NCBI GenBank assembly: GCA_024277835.1
Contig: JAJRUK010000204.1
Coordinates: 1 to 7,753 of the forward strand
Reading direction: 5' to 3'
Origin: Planctomycetota bacterium
Lineage (GTDB): Bacteria; Planctomycetota; Phycisphaerae; UBA1845
DNA: 7,753 bases
Shown here: in pieces, positions 1 to 5,886 of the stretch
How positions within the stretch are numbered: position 1 is the first letter of the stretch
Layout: every line of letters begins with the position of its first letter
The notes under the pieces: model-generated
What the model was told of the DNA's origin: nothing
What the model saw: the letters and a program-made list of their open reading frames with translations, nothing else
The model's database searches: none
Translations under genes and position numbers: made by a program

Positions 1-22
1 GGAGTTGAAACAGGAGACAACA

Positions 23-41
23 CACCGGTTAAAAACCGGTG
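23..41. repeat. Short palindrome, 8-bp stem with AAA loop
   Basis: CACCGGTT at 23-30 pairs perfectly with AACCGGTG at 34-41 around a 3-nt A loop. No T-run follows on either strand, so it does not look like an intrinsic terminator. Its layout (perfect short stem, A-only loop, then a GCCAC-type flank) resembles the palindrome at 2116-2133. That suggests a dispersed intergenic palindrome family, but the copy number cannot be seen from one window. Confidence 0.5.
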
Positions 42-105
42 CCACACTTCTTCAACAGCCTTCCAGGCCGCTAGTGCCCAAGCCTGACGAGTAACCCCCC
101 TCGAT

Positions 106-123
106 CCCCCTAGATAAAGGGGG
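106..123. repeat. C-run/G-run inverted repeat
   Basis: CCCCCT at 106-111 pairs with AGGGGG at 118-123 around a 6-nt AGATAA loop. A second run of six C (95-100) lies just before it, and the G run extends to 125. There is no T tract after it. It could be a remnant of an upstream gene's 3' end or an intergenic repeat; the sequence does not decide. Confidence 0.35.
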
Positions 124-235
124 GGCGACAGAGAACGGTCCGCTTCCGTTGATCGGTTCATGCGCTCTGGACGTCTCTCTGTATTCTGCATCGTCGAGTC
201 GGGGAGGGGTTTGTCCTGCATTACGATCGAGTTAC

Positions 236-276
236 GGGGTCTGGAGGCGAGAGCGAAGCCCTCGCCTCCAGATCCT
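236..276 (+). other. Long hairpin, 16-bp stem, first of a neighbouring pair
   Basis: CTGGAGGCGAG at 241-251 is perfectly complementary to 261-271, with a 9-nt loop (252-260). The stem extends outward to 236/276 through T-A and two G-C pairs plus two G-T wobbles, giving about 16 bp. It is not followed by a T run. A second strong hairpin begins only 4 nt later (281), so the pair may belong to one structured RNA or to a clustered palindromic repeat. Confidence 0.55.
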
Positions 277-280
277 TAGC

Positions 281-322
281 CATACGTCAGGCGTCTGTGG
301 GAAGGTCAGTCGCCGACGTATG
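281..322 (+). other. Long hairpin, 12-bp stem plus inner 3-bp stem
   Basis: CATACGTC (281-288) and GGCG (290-293), with A289 bulged, pair with CGCC-GACGTATG (311-322). Beyond a T-T mismatch (294/310) the stem continues as CTG (295-297) with CAG (307-309) around a 9-nt loop. A weaker stem follows (335-342 with 362-369) and is trailed by CGTTTTCATT (370-379), a poor terminator-like end. A regulatory or small RNA spanning about 236-380 is possible but unproven. Confidence 0.45.
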
Positions 323-415
323 CGGAAGGGTTTCGTCGAGCGCATCCCACGATCTATTCCTCGCTTGATCGTTTTCATTGCGTTCGCGGGGGGGCGATTA
401 CACGTCCTTACTCAC

Positions 416-460
416 TCGTGACTGGTTCGTGACTCGTTCTGAGGTCGCGGCGGGTATGAT
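416..460 (+). promoter_or_regulatory. Possible promoter region of the sigma operon (weak)
   Basis: TATGAT at 455-460 matches the -10 consensus at five of six positions, but no good -35 box lies 16-18 nt upstream. Just upstream, TCGTGACT occurs twice (416-423 and 427-434) with start-to-start spacing of 11 bp, about one helical turn, as in some activator or ECF-type sites. A start near 467 would leave a leader of roughly 115 nt before the sigma gene. Confidence 0.22.
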
Positions 461-583
461 TTCGGAGGTATCTTTGTAGGACTGTCGCGTATTGTGGTCA
501 CGCAGGCCTTGAAATGGGCGAGTGAGGTTGGCTTTGTCGGGTGTCGATCTAAACTTCGGGGAAATGGGTTGGAGTGTCGCAAT

Positions 584-1207
584 ATGACCGGGTCCGGCGA
601 GACTACAAGAGACGATATGTGGCTTACCGATGGACTAAGCGGGCGCGGGCGGGAATCGGAGTTCATGGCCCTCCTTGAGCCGATCCAGGAATCCATTTCG
701 CGGTATGTTTATCGGTCCGCGTGGAACGCCGCCGATGCGCACGACATTGCCCAACACGCGATCACTGTAGCGTGGCGAGAGTTCGACCGGTTCGAGAAGG
801 GGACGAACTTTCGAGCGTGGATGTTTCGGATTTCGATCAACGCGGTCTATCGCTTTAACAAGCAGTACAAGCGAGAGCGGTCGGTAGTGGACGTAGATCG
901 ATTGGACCTCGCGGACGATTCGATTGAGCGTGAGGAGGCTTGGCAGTCGATACTGGAGCAGCCAGAGCGGGTGATGGAGTCGCTTGACGATCGGTTGGTG
1001 TCGGCGCTTGGCACGCTGACGGTGGACGCGAGACAGTGCTTGTTGCTTCGATTGCTTGAGGGGTTTAGCTACAAGGAAATTGCCGAGATGGTTGGGTTGC
1101 CGCTTGGTACGGTGATGTCGCACGTTCATCGTGCCCGGATGAAGCTTCGCGAACAGCTTGCTGAGCTTGCGATCGAAAGCGGTTTGGTCAGAGGGAACAA
1201 GATATGA
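584..1207 (+). CDS. ECF-type RNA polymerase sigma factor
   Basis: This 207-residue protein is an extracytoplasmic-function (group 4) sigma-70 factor. It would direct RNA polymerase to a dedicated promoter set in response to an envelope signal. Region 2 covers about residues 26-95, with a region 2.2-like stretch around DAHDIAQHAITVAWREFDRF and the FRAWMFRISINAVYR block that usually contacts the -10 element. Region 4 covers about 135-195 and contains a helix-turn-helix, FSYKEIAEMVGLPLGTVMSHV, that would read the -35. There is no region 1 or 3, as usual in this group. The ATG at 584 is preferred because GGAG (571-574) lies 9 nt before it. An ATG at 617 is an alternative, and the frame is open back to a GTG at 494. 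The stop overlaps the anti-sigma start, so the two are made together. The family is clear; regulon and exact group are not. Confidence 0.93.
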   Translation: MTGSGETTRDDMWLTDGLSGRGRESEFMALLEPIQESISRYVYRSAWNAADAHDIAQHAITVAWREFDRFEKGTNFRAWMFRISINAVYRFNKQYKRERSVVDVDRLDLADDSIEREEAWQSILEQPERVMESLDDRLVSALGTLTVDARQCLLLRLLEGFSYKEIAEMVGLPLGTVMSHVHRARMKLREQLAELAIESGLVRGNKI

Positions 1208-1974
1208 ACTGTCGTGAAGTTCGTCGGTGGCTTAGTCCTTATCTCGACTCGGAGCTTGGAAAAACCAAGACCTTCGAGGTCAGCGAGCATCTTCGTCAGT
1301 GCGAGTCGTGTGCGACGCGGTTTGAGCAGGAGCGTCGTATCGATGCGTCGATCGCTGAAAAACTGTCGGATGCGCCGGTGTTGGATTTTGGGGCGATGTT
1401 GCGTGAGGCGGCGCGACCGAAGCGGTCATTGTTGGGGCCTTGGCGGATGGGGGCGATGGGGTTAGCCGCTTGTTTGGCGCTGTTTGCGTGGTTTGCGATT
1501 GGTCCGCCTGCTGCCAGTGCTAGCTCTGCTGAAGATTGGATTGCTTCGGAGTTTGTGTCGGCTGCGCCTGATGCGAAGGCGTTTGTGCCAGTGTCTGACG
1601 GGTCCGTTGACGTTGTCGGTCAGGTGAAGTCTACGCTGGGCGTTTCGCTTTCGATGAAATCGCTGGCCGAGGCGTTTCCGGGGCATGTTGTCGATCTTGT
1701 GAGTGTGTCTGAGCGGGTTGGGGACGGTGGTGCGCCTTATGTTGAGGTGCGGCTGAACTGTTGCGGTGAGCCTGTGCTGCTGGCGTTTATCGCGCGCGAT
1801 GAGATGGGGCCGCTTGGGTCGATTCCAGAGGGGGATTCGTTGGGGGCTGTTCACCGACATGCGTCTTCGGGGCTTAACGTTGTGCTGTGGACGACGGATC
1901 GACTCGTTCTTGTGGCAGCCTCACGTCATTCGGTGAATAATGTTGTCCCTGCGTTTTCGTTGGGTGCGGTGTAG
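1204..1974 (+). CDS. Zinc-finger membrane anti-sigma factor
   Basis: This is the partner of the upstream sigma factor and would hold it inactive at the membrane until a signal arrives. The N-terminal domain has the zinc anti-sigma pattern: C3, then H29-x3-C33-x2-C36 (HLRQCESC). One hydrophobic segment (about 82-100) leads to an extracytoplasmic domain of about 155 residues, predicted N-in/C-out. That domain is not one I recognise. It contains an adjacent cysteine pair, C186-C187 (LNCCGEP), which could bind a metal or form a disulfide, but this is only inference. The start ATG shares ATGA with the sigma stop and has GAGGGA (1191-1196) 7 nt upstream, so translation is probably coupled. Length 256 residues. 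The anti-sigma role is well supported; the signal sensed is unknown. Confidence 0.88.
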   Translation: MNCREVRRWLSPYLDSELGKTKTFEVSEHLRQCESCATRFEQERRIDASIAEKLSDAPVLDFGAMLREAARPKRSLLGPWRMGAMGLAACLALFAWFAIGPPAASASSAEDWIASEFVSAAPDAKAFVPVSDGSVDVVGQVKSTLGVSLSMKSLAEAFPGHVVDLVSVSERVGDGGAPYVEVRLNCCGEPVLLAFIARDEMGPLGSIPEGDSLGAVHRHASSGLNVVLWTTDRLVLVAASRHSVNNVVPAFSLGAV

Positions 1975-1976
1975 TT

Positions 1977-2012
1977 GGGGTTTGTCGGGGTTGGTTGGGG
2001 TTGTTGTCGGGG
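1977..2012 (+). other. Potential G-quadruplex, four GGGG runs
   Basis: GGGG occurs at 1977-1980, 1987-1990, 1997-2000 and 2009-2012, separated by loops of 6, 6 and 8 nt. The first run begins 3 nt after the anti-sigma stop codon and lies on the coding strand, so the transcript could fold too. It may help end or slow transcription in the absence of a classical terminator. The surrounding strand is generally G/T-rich, so the pattern could be a by-product of composition. Confidence 0.45.
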
Positions 2013-2104
2013 TCGTCATTCTGGTGGCGCGTCTTCGTCTTTCGTGATCGCATTGGTGCTGCGCGTTCGTTTTCGATTTTGTTGAGTATGTAACATCCTT
2101 GTTT

Positions 2105-2133
2105 GCGGACGTCCGCGCAGGCTAAAGCCTGCG
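2105..2133. repeat. 12-bp palindrome overlapping a short hairpin
   Basis: GCGGACGTCCGC (2105-2116) is fully self-complementary. It shares its last base with a hairpin in which CGCAGGC (2116-2122) pairs with GCCTGCG (2127-2133) around TAAA. The hairpin resembles the palindrome at 23-41 in design and may belong to a dispersed intergenic repeat class. The 12-bp palindrome alone would also suit a dimeric repressor site. No T run follows, so a terminator is unlikely. Confidence 0.45.
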
Positions 2134-2206
2134 GCTCGGGGGGCGGAGGGTTGGTGCGCGGATTGTTATCGCAGGAGTTACGTGGATGGAATCGTGAACT
2201 CGCGCC

Positions 2207-2235
2207 TTTACATATCTGATTGGTCCGCGGATAAC
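2207..2235 (+). promoter_or_regulatory. Candidate sigma-70 promoter for the tldD-like pair
   Basis: TTTACA (2207-2212, five of six to the -35 consensus) and GATAAC (2230-2235, four of six to the -10) are spaced by 17 nt. Transcription would start near 2242, giving a leader of about 60 nt to the preferred ATG at 2306. This also argues against the ATG at 2246, which would then be almost leaderless. Confidence 0.4.
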
Positions 2236-2305
2236 TACCTTTTGTATGCCCCCGCCATGTTTGCAAAATAGGATCGAGAGGGGCTGGAAAGGAATCGCGT
2301 TGCGT

Positions 2306-4090
2306 ATGAGAAGTCGTGTTGTGCGGTTGTGTGTGTCGGGGTTATGTGTGTCGGGGTTGTCGGGTGCGGTTGGGTTTTCTTTTCTTGTGTCTGCGCTGGC
2401 GGGTGATGAGGTGTCCAAGCCTCGCGTGCATGAGTCGTCGGTTTCGCCTGCGCCGATCATGGGGTTGCTTTCCGGTGAGCTGGCGTATTCGATGGAAAAC
2501 CTCGTGTCGGAAGATGGTTCCAAACCGTACTATCTTGCGTACACCGTTTACGATGAGGGAACTTCTGTTGTGGCTGCGACGCTGGGTGCGGTCACTCGGA
2601 ACCAAACGTCGCGCGGTCGGAAGCTGACCATTGATCTTCGGGTCGGCGATTACAAGCTCGACAACACGCATCAGATTCGTGGCGGCGGTCGTTCGCAGGC
2701 GTCGGGTAGCGGGAACATCTCGCTGGCGATCGACGACAACGCCGACTCGATTCGTCATACGCTCTGGTATTATACCGACAAGAACTTTCGTCGGGCCGCC
2801 AAACGCCTGACGCAGGTAATGACCGATCTGAAGGTCAAGGTCGAAGAAGAAGACAAGTCGGACGACTTTAGTCGCGAGACGGCGCACGTTTATTATGAAG
2901 CGCCGGCGACTTCGGGTATTGATTTGAAGCTGTGGACGGATCGTTTGCGGCGCGTTTCAGCCATCGCGCGAGAGTATCCGCTGGTTTACAACTCTTCGGT
3001 CACGCTGGGTGTGCATGTGGGGACGCGTTATCTTGTTAACAGCGAAGGCGGTCGACTTCAAACGTCGGAAACGCGCTATCGGATTACGATGTCAGCCAGC
3101 ACGAAGGCTGAGGACGGGATGGATTTGCAGCAGTCGGATGACTTCAACGCTGCGCTGGTGGATGGGTTGCCCGGTGAGGACGAGGTCGCGAATGCGTTCC
3201 GTAAAGTGCTCGATCAGGTTCTTGCGCTTCGTGAAGCGCCGCTGGCGGAGCCGTACATTGGGCCTGCGATTCTTCGGAATCGGGCGAGCGGCGTGTTCTT
3301 TCATGAAATCTTCGGACATCGAATTGAAGGGCATCGTCAAAAGGACGTGACCGAAGGGCAGACGTTTACGAAGAAGCTCAACGAGGCCGTGCTGCCGCCG
3401 TTTATTAGTATCGTTAGTGATCCGACAAGGCGTCGGTTTGGTGATATCGATTTGCGAGGGTTTTATCGCTTTGATGATGAAGGGGTGGCAGCCCAAAAGT
3501 TTCCGCTTGTGGATAAGGGTGTGTTGAAGACGTTTTTGATGTCTCGCACGCCGGTGGAAAATGTTCCTGCGTCGAACGGGCATGGTCGCCGGCAACCGGG
3601 GAAGGCCGTTGTTTCCAGGCAGTCGAATTTGATCGTCGAGTCGAGTAAACAGGTTCCGTTTGAGAAGTTGCGAGCGCTGTTGATTGATGAATGCAAGAAG
3701 CAGGACAAGCCGTACGGGTTGTTGTTTGAGGATATTTCGGGCGGGTTTACGACGACGAGTCGGCGCGGACCGCAATCGTTTAAGGTGCTTCCGATTATCG
3801 TGTACAAGATTTTCGCCGATGGCAAACCGGATGAATTGATTCGCGGTGCGGATATTGTGGGTACACCGCTGACGTGTTTTGAGAAAATCATAAACACCGG
3901 TGATGATCCGGACGTTTTTAACGGGACGTGCGGTGCGGAGTCTGGTTGGGTTCCCGTGTCAGCCATCTCTCCGAGTATTCTGGTATCAACGATCGAGATT
4001 GAAAAGCGAACGCGTGCTCAGAGTCGCCCGCCGATTCTTCCGCCGCCGTTTGATGATGTGAAACAAGCAGCGGGAGGGCAAGGCCAATGA
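2306..4090 (+). CDS. TldD-type zinc metallopeptidase, predicted exported
   Basis: This TldD/PmbA-family peptidase (subunit A type) would cleave short or unfolded peptides, by analogy with E. coli TldD, which works with TldE in microcin B17 maturation and CcdA degradation. HEIFGH at residues 333-338 is the HExxxH zinc motif with its catalytic Glu. C542 in NGTCGAESG matches the C-terminal Cys that is the third zinc ligand in this family. Residues 1-32 form a signal peptide (MRSRVVR, a long hydrophobic stretch, then SALA before GDEV). That is unusual, since E. coli TldD is cytoplasmic. The protein, 594 residues, is longer than the roughly 480 of E. coli TldD. The ATG at 2306 has GGAAAGGA (2286-2293) upstream; a TTG at 2300 is closer to that site and nearly equivalent. 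The signal peptide contains a 15-bp tandem repeat. The stop overlaps the next gene by ATGA, implying a stoichiometric partner. The C-terminus carries PPILPPP. Confidence 0.92.
   Translation: MRSRVVRLCVSGLCVSGLSGAVGFSFLVSALAGDEVSKPRVHESSVSPAPIMGLLSGELAYSMENLVSEDGSKPYYLAYTVYDEGTSVVAATLGAVTRNQTSRGRKLTIDLRVGDYKLDNTHQIRGGGRSQASGSGNISLAIDDNADSIRHTLWYYTDKNFRRAAKRLTQVMTDLKVKVEEEDKSDDFSRETAHVYYEAPATSGIDLKLWTDRLRRVSAIAREYPLVYNSSVTLGVHVGTRYLVNSEGGRLQTSETRYRITMSASTKAEDGMDLQQSDDFNAALVDGLPGEDEVANAFRKVLDQVLALREAPLAEPYIGPAILRNRASGVFFHEIFGHRIEGHRQKDVTEGQTFTKKLNEAVLPPFISIVSDPTRRRFGDIDLRGFYRFDDEGVAAQKFPLVDKGVLKTFLMSRTPVENVPASNGHGRRQPGKAVVSRQSNLIVESSKQVPFEKLRALLIDECKKQDKPYGLLFEDISGGFTTTSRRGPQSFKVLPIIVYKIFADGKPDELIRGADIVGTPLTCFEKIINTGDDPDVFNGTCGAESGWVPVSAISPSILVSTIEIEKRTRAQSRPPILPPPFDDVKQAAGGQGQ
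2327..2356 (+). repeat. 15-bp tandem repeat inside the signal peptide
   Basis: Two copies of a 15-bp unit (2327-2341 and 2342-2356) differ at one base and are followed by a partial third copy (TTGTCGGG, 2357-2364). In frame they encode LCVSG-LCVSG-LSG, the core of the hydrophobic segment. The unit is a whole number of codons, so copy-number change would lengthen or shorten the signal peptide without a frameshift. Confidence 0.7.
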
Positions 4091-5769
4091 TGACTGGAAT
4101 GATGACGATGAAAGGTGGCCTACCGGTTCGACAAGCGTTCTTGTCGCTTGGGTTGATTGTTGGAATTGGAAGCGTTCTTGCACCCGACGTTTGCGTGGCG
4201 TCCGAGGGTGCATCGAAAGACGTGGTTCTTCGGGCGATGGTGGACGAGGTCGATCGGGCGATGGCGGATTTGAAGATCGAGGGGTTGCCCTCGCCATATA
4301 TGATTCAGGTGAACGGTCAGGAGCAGCGGAGTTGGACAATTCGCGCTGCTTACGGTGGGCTTGTCGGGTCGGATGTTAGTCGAAGTCGTTTCGCCTATGT
4401 TCGGACGCGTGTCGGGTCGAACGTGCTCGATAACACGAACATTCCGCGTTCGTACGGCGTGCCGGGGCTTCTTCCGCTTGAGGATGATTACATAGCCATC
4501 CGGCATGCGCTCTGGTTGATTCTTGATCAGGATTACAAGAACGCCGTGGAGATGCTTACCCGGAAAGAGGCGTATTTGAAGAGCAAAGCGGACGAGGATC
4601 GGCCCGACGACTATACGAAGGGCGAGCCGATTGTTGTTACGACGCCACCGGTGACGTTTGACTTTGATCGAAGCGAGTGGGAGCGGCGGATCGTTCAGTT
4701 GTCGCGCCGATTTGAGCGGCACCCGAAGATTCAGAACTCTGCGGTTGCTCTTCGTGCGGGTCTTTCGACGGAGTGGATTGTGACGTCAGAGGGGACGCGA
4801 CTTCGCAAGCAGGATTCAGGACTCTTTCTTACGGTGCAGGCGCAGATTCAGGCGGCAGACGGGATGCGCCTGACGGATTCGCGAAGGTACCTCGCCGAGC
4901 ACGTTTCGCAGATGGCGTCCATGGAGAAGATCGCGGCGGATATTGATGAAATGTGCGGGAAGCTGGCGGCGCTTTCAGAGGCGTCGGTGTTGGAGCAGTA
5001 TACGGGGCCTGTCTTGTTCGATCCTCGTGCGGCGGGCGTTGTGTTTTCGTCGCTACTGTCGGAGGGTCTCTGCGCCAGGCCCATTCCGCTTGGTTCGGGA
5101 ACGGATCATAGCTTTGAGAAGAAGCTAGGTCAGCGTGTGTTGCCGCGATCGTTTCGGGCGTATGACGATCCGAGTCAGGAGATGTTTGACGGGACGATCC
5201 TGGCCGGTGCTTATGACTATGACGACGAAGCAACGCCCGCGACGCGCGTTGAACTTGTTAGCAAGGGGAAGCTGCTAAACCTGGTGTCGAGTCGTGCTCC
5301 GACAAAGAAGTTTAAGAAGACCACCGGTCACGGTCGCAGCGGCGGGTTTAGCGATGCGACCGCGACGATCGGTTGTTTGTATATCGAGGACGACGACGCG
5401 GTCTCCGACGAGGAGTTGCACGAAGAGCTGATTGAGGCTGCCAAAGACGAGGGGCTGCCTTTTGCGCTTCGGGTGGAATCGCTTGGCGGTGGTTCGGGTT
5501 CGCTTGGTAATCCGTTGTACGCTTATAAGGTGGACGTTGAGACGGGCAAGGAGGAGCTTGTTCGCGGGATGCGTTTTCTTGGGGTGCAGGCGCGTTCGAT
5601 GAAGCGGATCTTGGCTGCGGGGAGTAAGCGAGAGGTTTATAACAATATGGGGTCGGTGGGTTCGAGTATCATCGCGCCGGCGGTCGTATTCGAGGAGCTT
5701 GAGCTTAGCAAGATCGAATCTGAGTTCGACAAGCTTCCGATTCTTCCGCCGCCGAGTGCTCGGAAGTAG
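4087..5769 (+). CDS. TldE/PmbA-like exported protein without the zinc site
   Basis: This 560-residue homologue of the preceding gene is the probable non-catalytic partner, as TldE (PmbA) is to TldD. Shared landmarks include RHALWLILDQDYKNAVEMLTRK against RHTLWYYTDKNFRRAAKRLTQV, the TGHGR/NGHGRR stretch, and a closing LPILPPP. Where the first protein has HEIFGH this one has SSLLSE (321-326). The C-terminal Cys region reads YNNMGSVGSS (from 518) with no Cys, so it should not bind zinc or hydrolyse peptides in the same way. An N-terminal signal peptide is visible: a hydrophobic core at about 17-32 and likely cleavage after CVA (38). The start lies in an ATGA overlap with GGGAGGG (4072-4078) 8 nt upstream. 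The family is well supported; the scaffold role is inferred from TldD/E heterodimers. Confidence 0.87.
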   Translation: MMTGMMTMKGGLPVRQAFLSLGLIVGIGSVLAPDVCVASEGASKDVVLRAMVDEVDRAMADLKIEGLPSPYMIQVNGQEQRSWTIRAAYGGLVGSDVSRSRFAYVRTRVGSNVLDNTNIPRSYGVPGLLPLEDDYIAIRHALWLILDQDYKNAVEMLTRKEAYLKSKADEDRPDDYTKGEPIVVTTPPVTFDFDRSEWERRIVQLSRRFERHPKIQNSAVALRAGLSTEWIVTSEGTRLRKQDSGLFLTVQAQIQAADGMRLTDSRRYLAEHVSQMASMEKIAADIDEMCGKLAALSEASVLEQYTGPVLFDPRAAGVVFSSLLSEGLCARPIPLGSGTDHSFEKKLGQRVLPRSFRAYDDPSQEMFDGTILAGAYDYDDEATPATRVELVSKGKLLNLVSSRAPTKKFKKTTGHGRSGGFSDATATIGCLYIEDDDAVSDEELHEELIEAAKDEGLPFALRVESLGGGSGSLGNPLYAYKVDVETGKEELVRGMRFLGVQARSMKRILAAGSKREVYNNMGSVGSSIIAPAVVFEELELSKIESEFDKLPILPPPSARK

Positions 5770-5775
5770 GAGGTC

Positions 5776-5801
5776 GTTGCGGTGGGTGCCAACATCTTTT
5801 T
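5776..5801 (+). terminator. Possible weak terminator after the TldE-like gene
   Basis: GTTG (5776-5779) pairs with CAAC (5790-5793), with one further G-C pair inside past a bulge, and TTTTT follows at 5797-5801. The stem is short and the match to a classical intrinsic terminator is modest. It sits 7 nt after the stop and just before the candidate promoter of the peroxidase gene, where an operon end is expected. Confidence 0.3.
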
Positions 5802-5804
5802 ACA

Positions 5805-5832
5805 TTGACATTGCGATTTTGCGGGCGATCAT
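5805..5832 (+). promoter_or_regulatory. Candidate sigma-70 promoter for the peroxidase gene
   Basis: A perfect -35 box TTGACA (5805-5810) is followed after 16 nt by GATCAT (5827-5832), four of six to the -10 consensus. Transcription would start near 5840, leaving about 47 nt before the ATG at 5887. A standard housekeeping promoter here suggests the peroxidase is transcribed separately from the TldD/E pair. Confidence 0.4.
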
Positions 5833-5886
5833 GCGTTGAGCTTTGGTTCGGGGCGTCTTGTCTTTAAGGTAGAAAGAGGTGTCGAT

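Larger units (their letters stand above)
1..583. other. Non-coding region upstream of the sigma operon, rich in inverted repeats
   Basis: I see no convincing gene here. The only + strand frame of any length (149-421, about 90 codons) runs straight through two strong hairpins and resembles no family I know. The region holds an 8-bp palindrome (23-41), a C-run/G-run inverted repeat (106-123), two neighbouring long hairpins (236-276, 281-322), a weaker third stem (335-342 with 362-369), and an 8-bp direct repeat (416-423, 427-434) ahead of a possible -10 box at 455-460. The end of any upstream gene lies outside the window. Confidence 0.7.
1975..2305. other. Non-coding region between the anti-sigma and tldD-like genes
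   Basis: About 330 nt without a supported gene. It holds four GGGG runs directly after the anti-sigma stop (1977-2012), a 12-bp self-complementary palindrome followed by a hairpin (2105-2133), and a candidate promoter (2207-2235). An in-frame ATG at 2246 would extend the TldD-like protein by 20 residues but lacks a ribosome site. I saw no classical terminator (GC stem plus T run) for the sigma operon. Confidence 0.6.

Noticed and set aside
149..421. 90-codon open frame on the + strand upstream of the sigma gene
   Set aside because: It spans two strong hairpins, has no evident ribosome site, and its product resembles no protein family; it is best explained as chance in GC-rich non-coding DNA.
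494..583. N-terminal extension of the sigma factor from a GTG
   Set aside because: The extra 30 residues show no sigma-like sequence and the GTG lacks a good ribosome site, whereas the ATG at 584 has GGAG at suitable spacing.
2246..2305. ATG start adding 20 residues to the TldD-like protein
   Set aside because: No ribosome site precedes it, it would lie almost at the predicted transcription start, and it would bury the clear signal peptide that begins at 2306.
3092..3775. Long minus-strand open frames opposite the TldD-like, TldE-like and CheX genes
   Set aside because: They are shadows of real genes on the + strand: basic, Arg/Pro/His-rich, low-complexity products without recognisable motifs.
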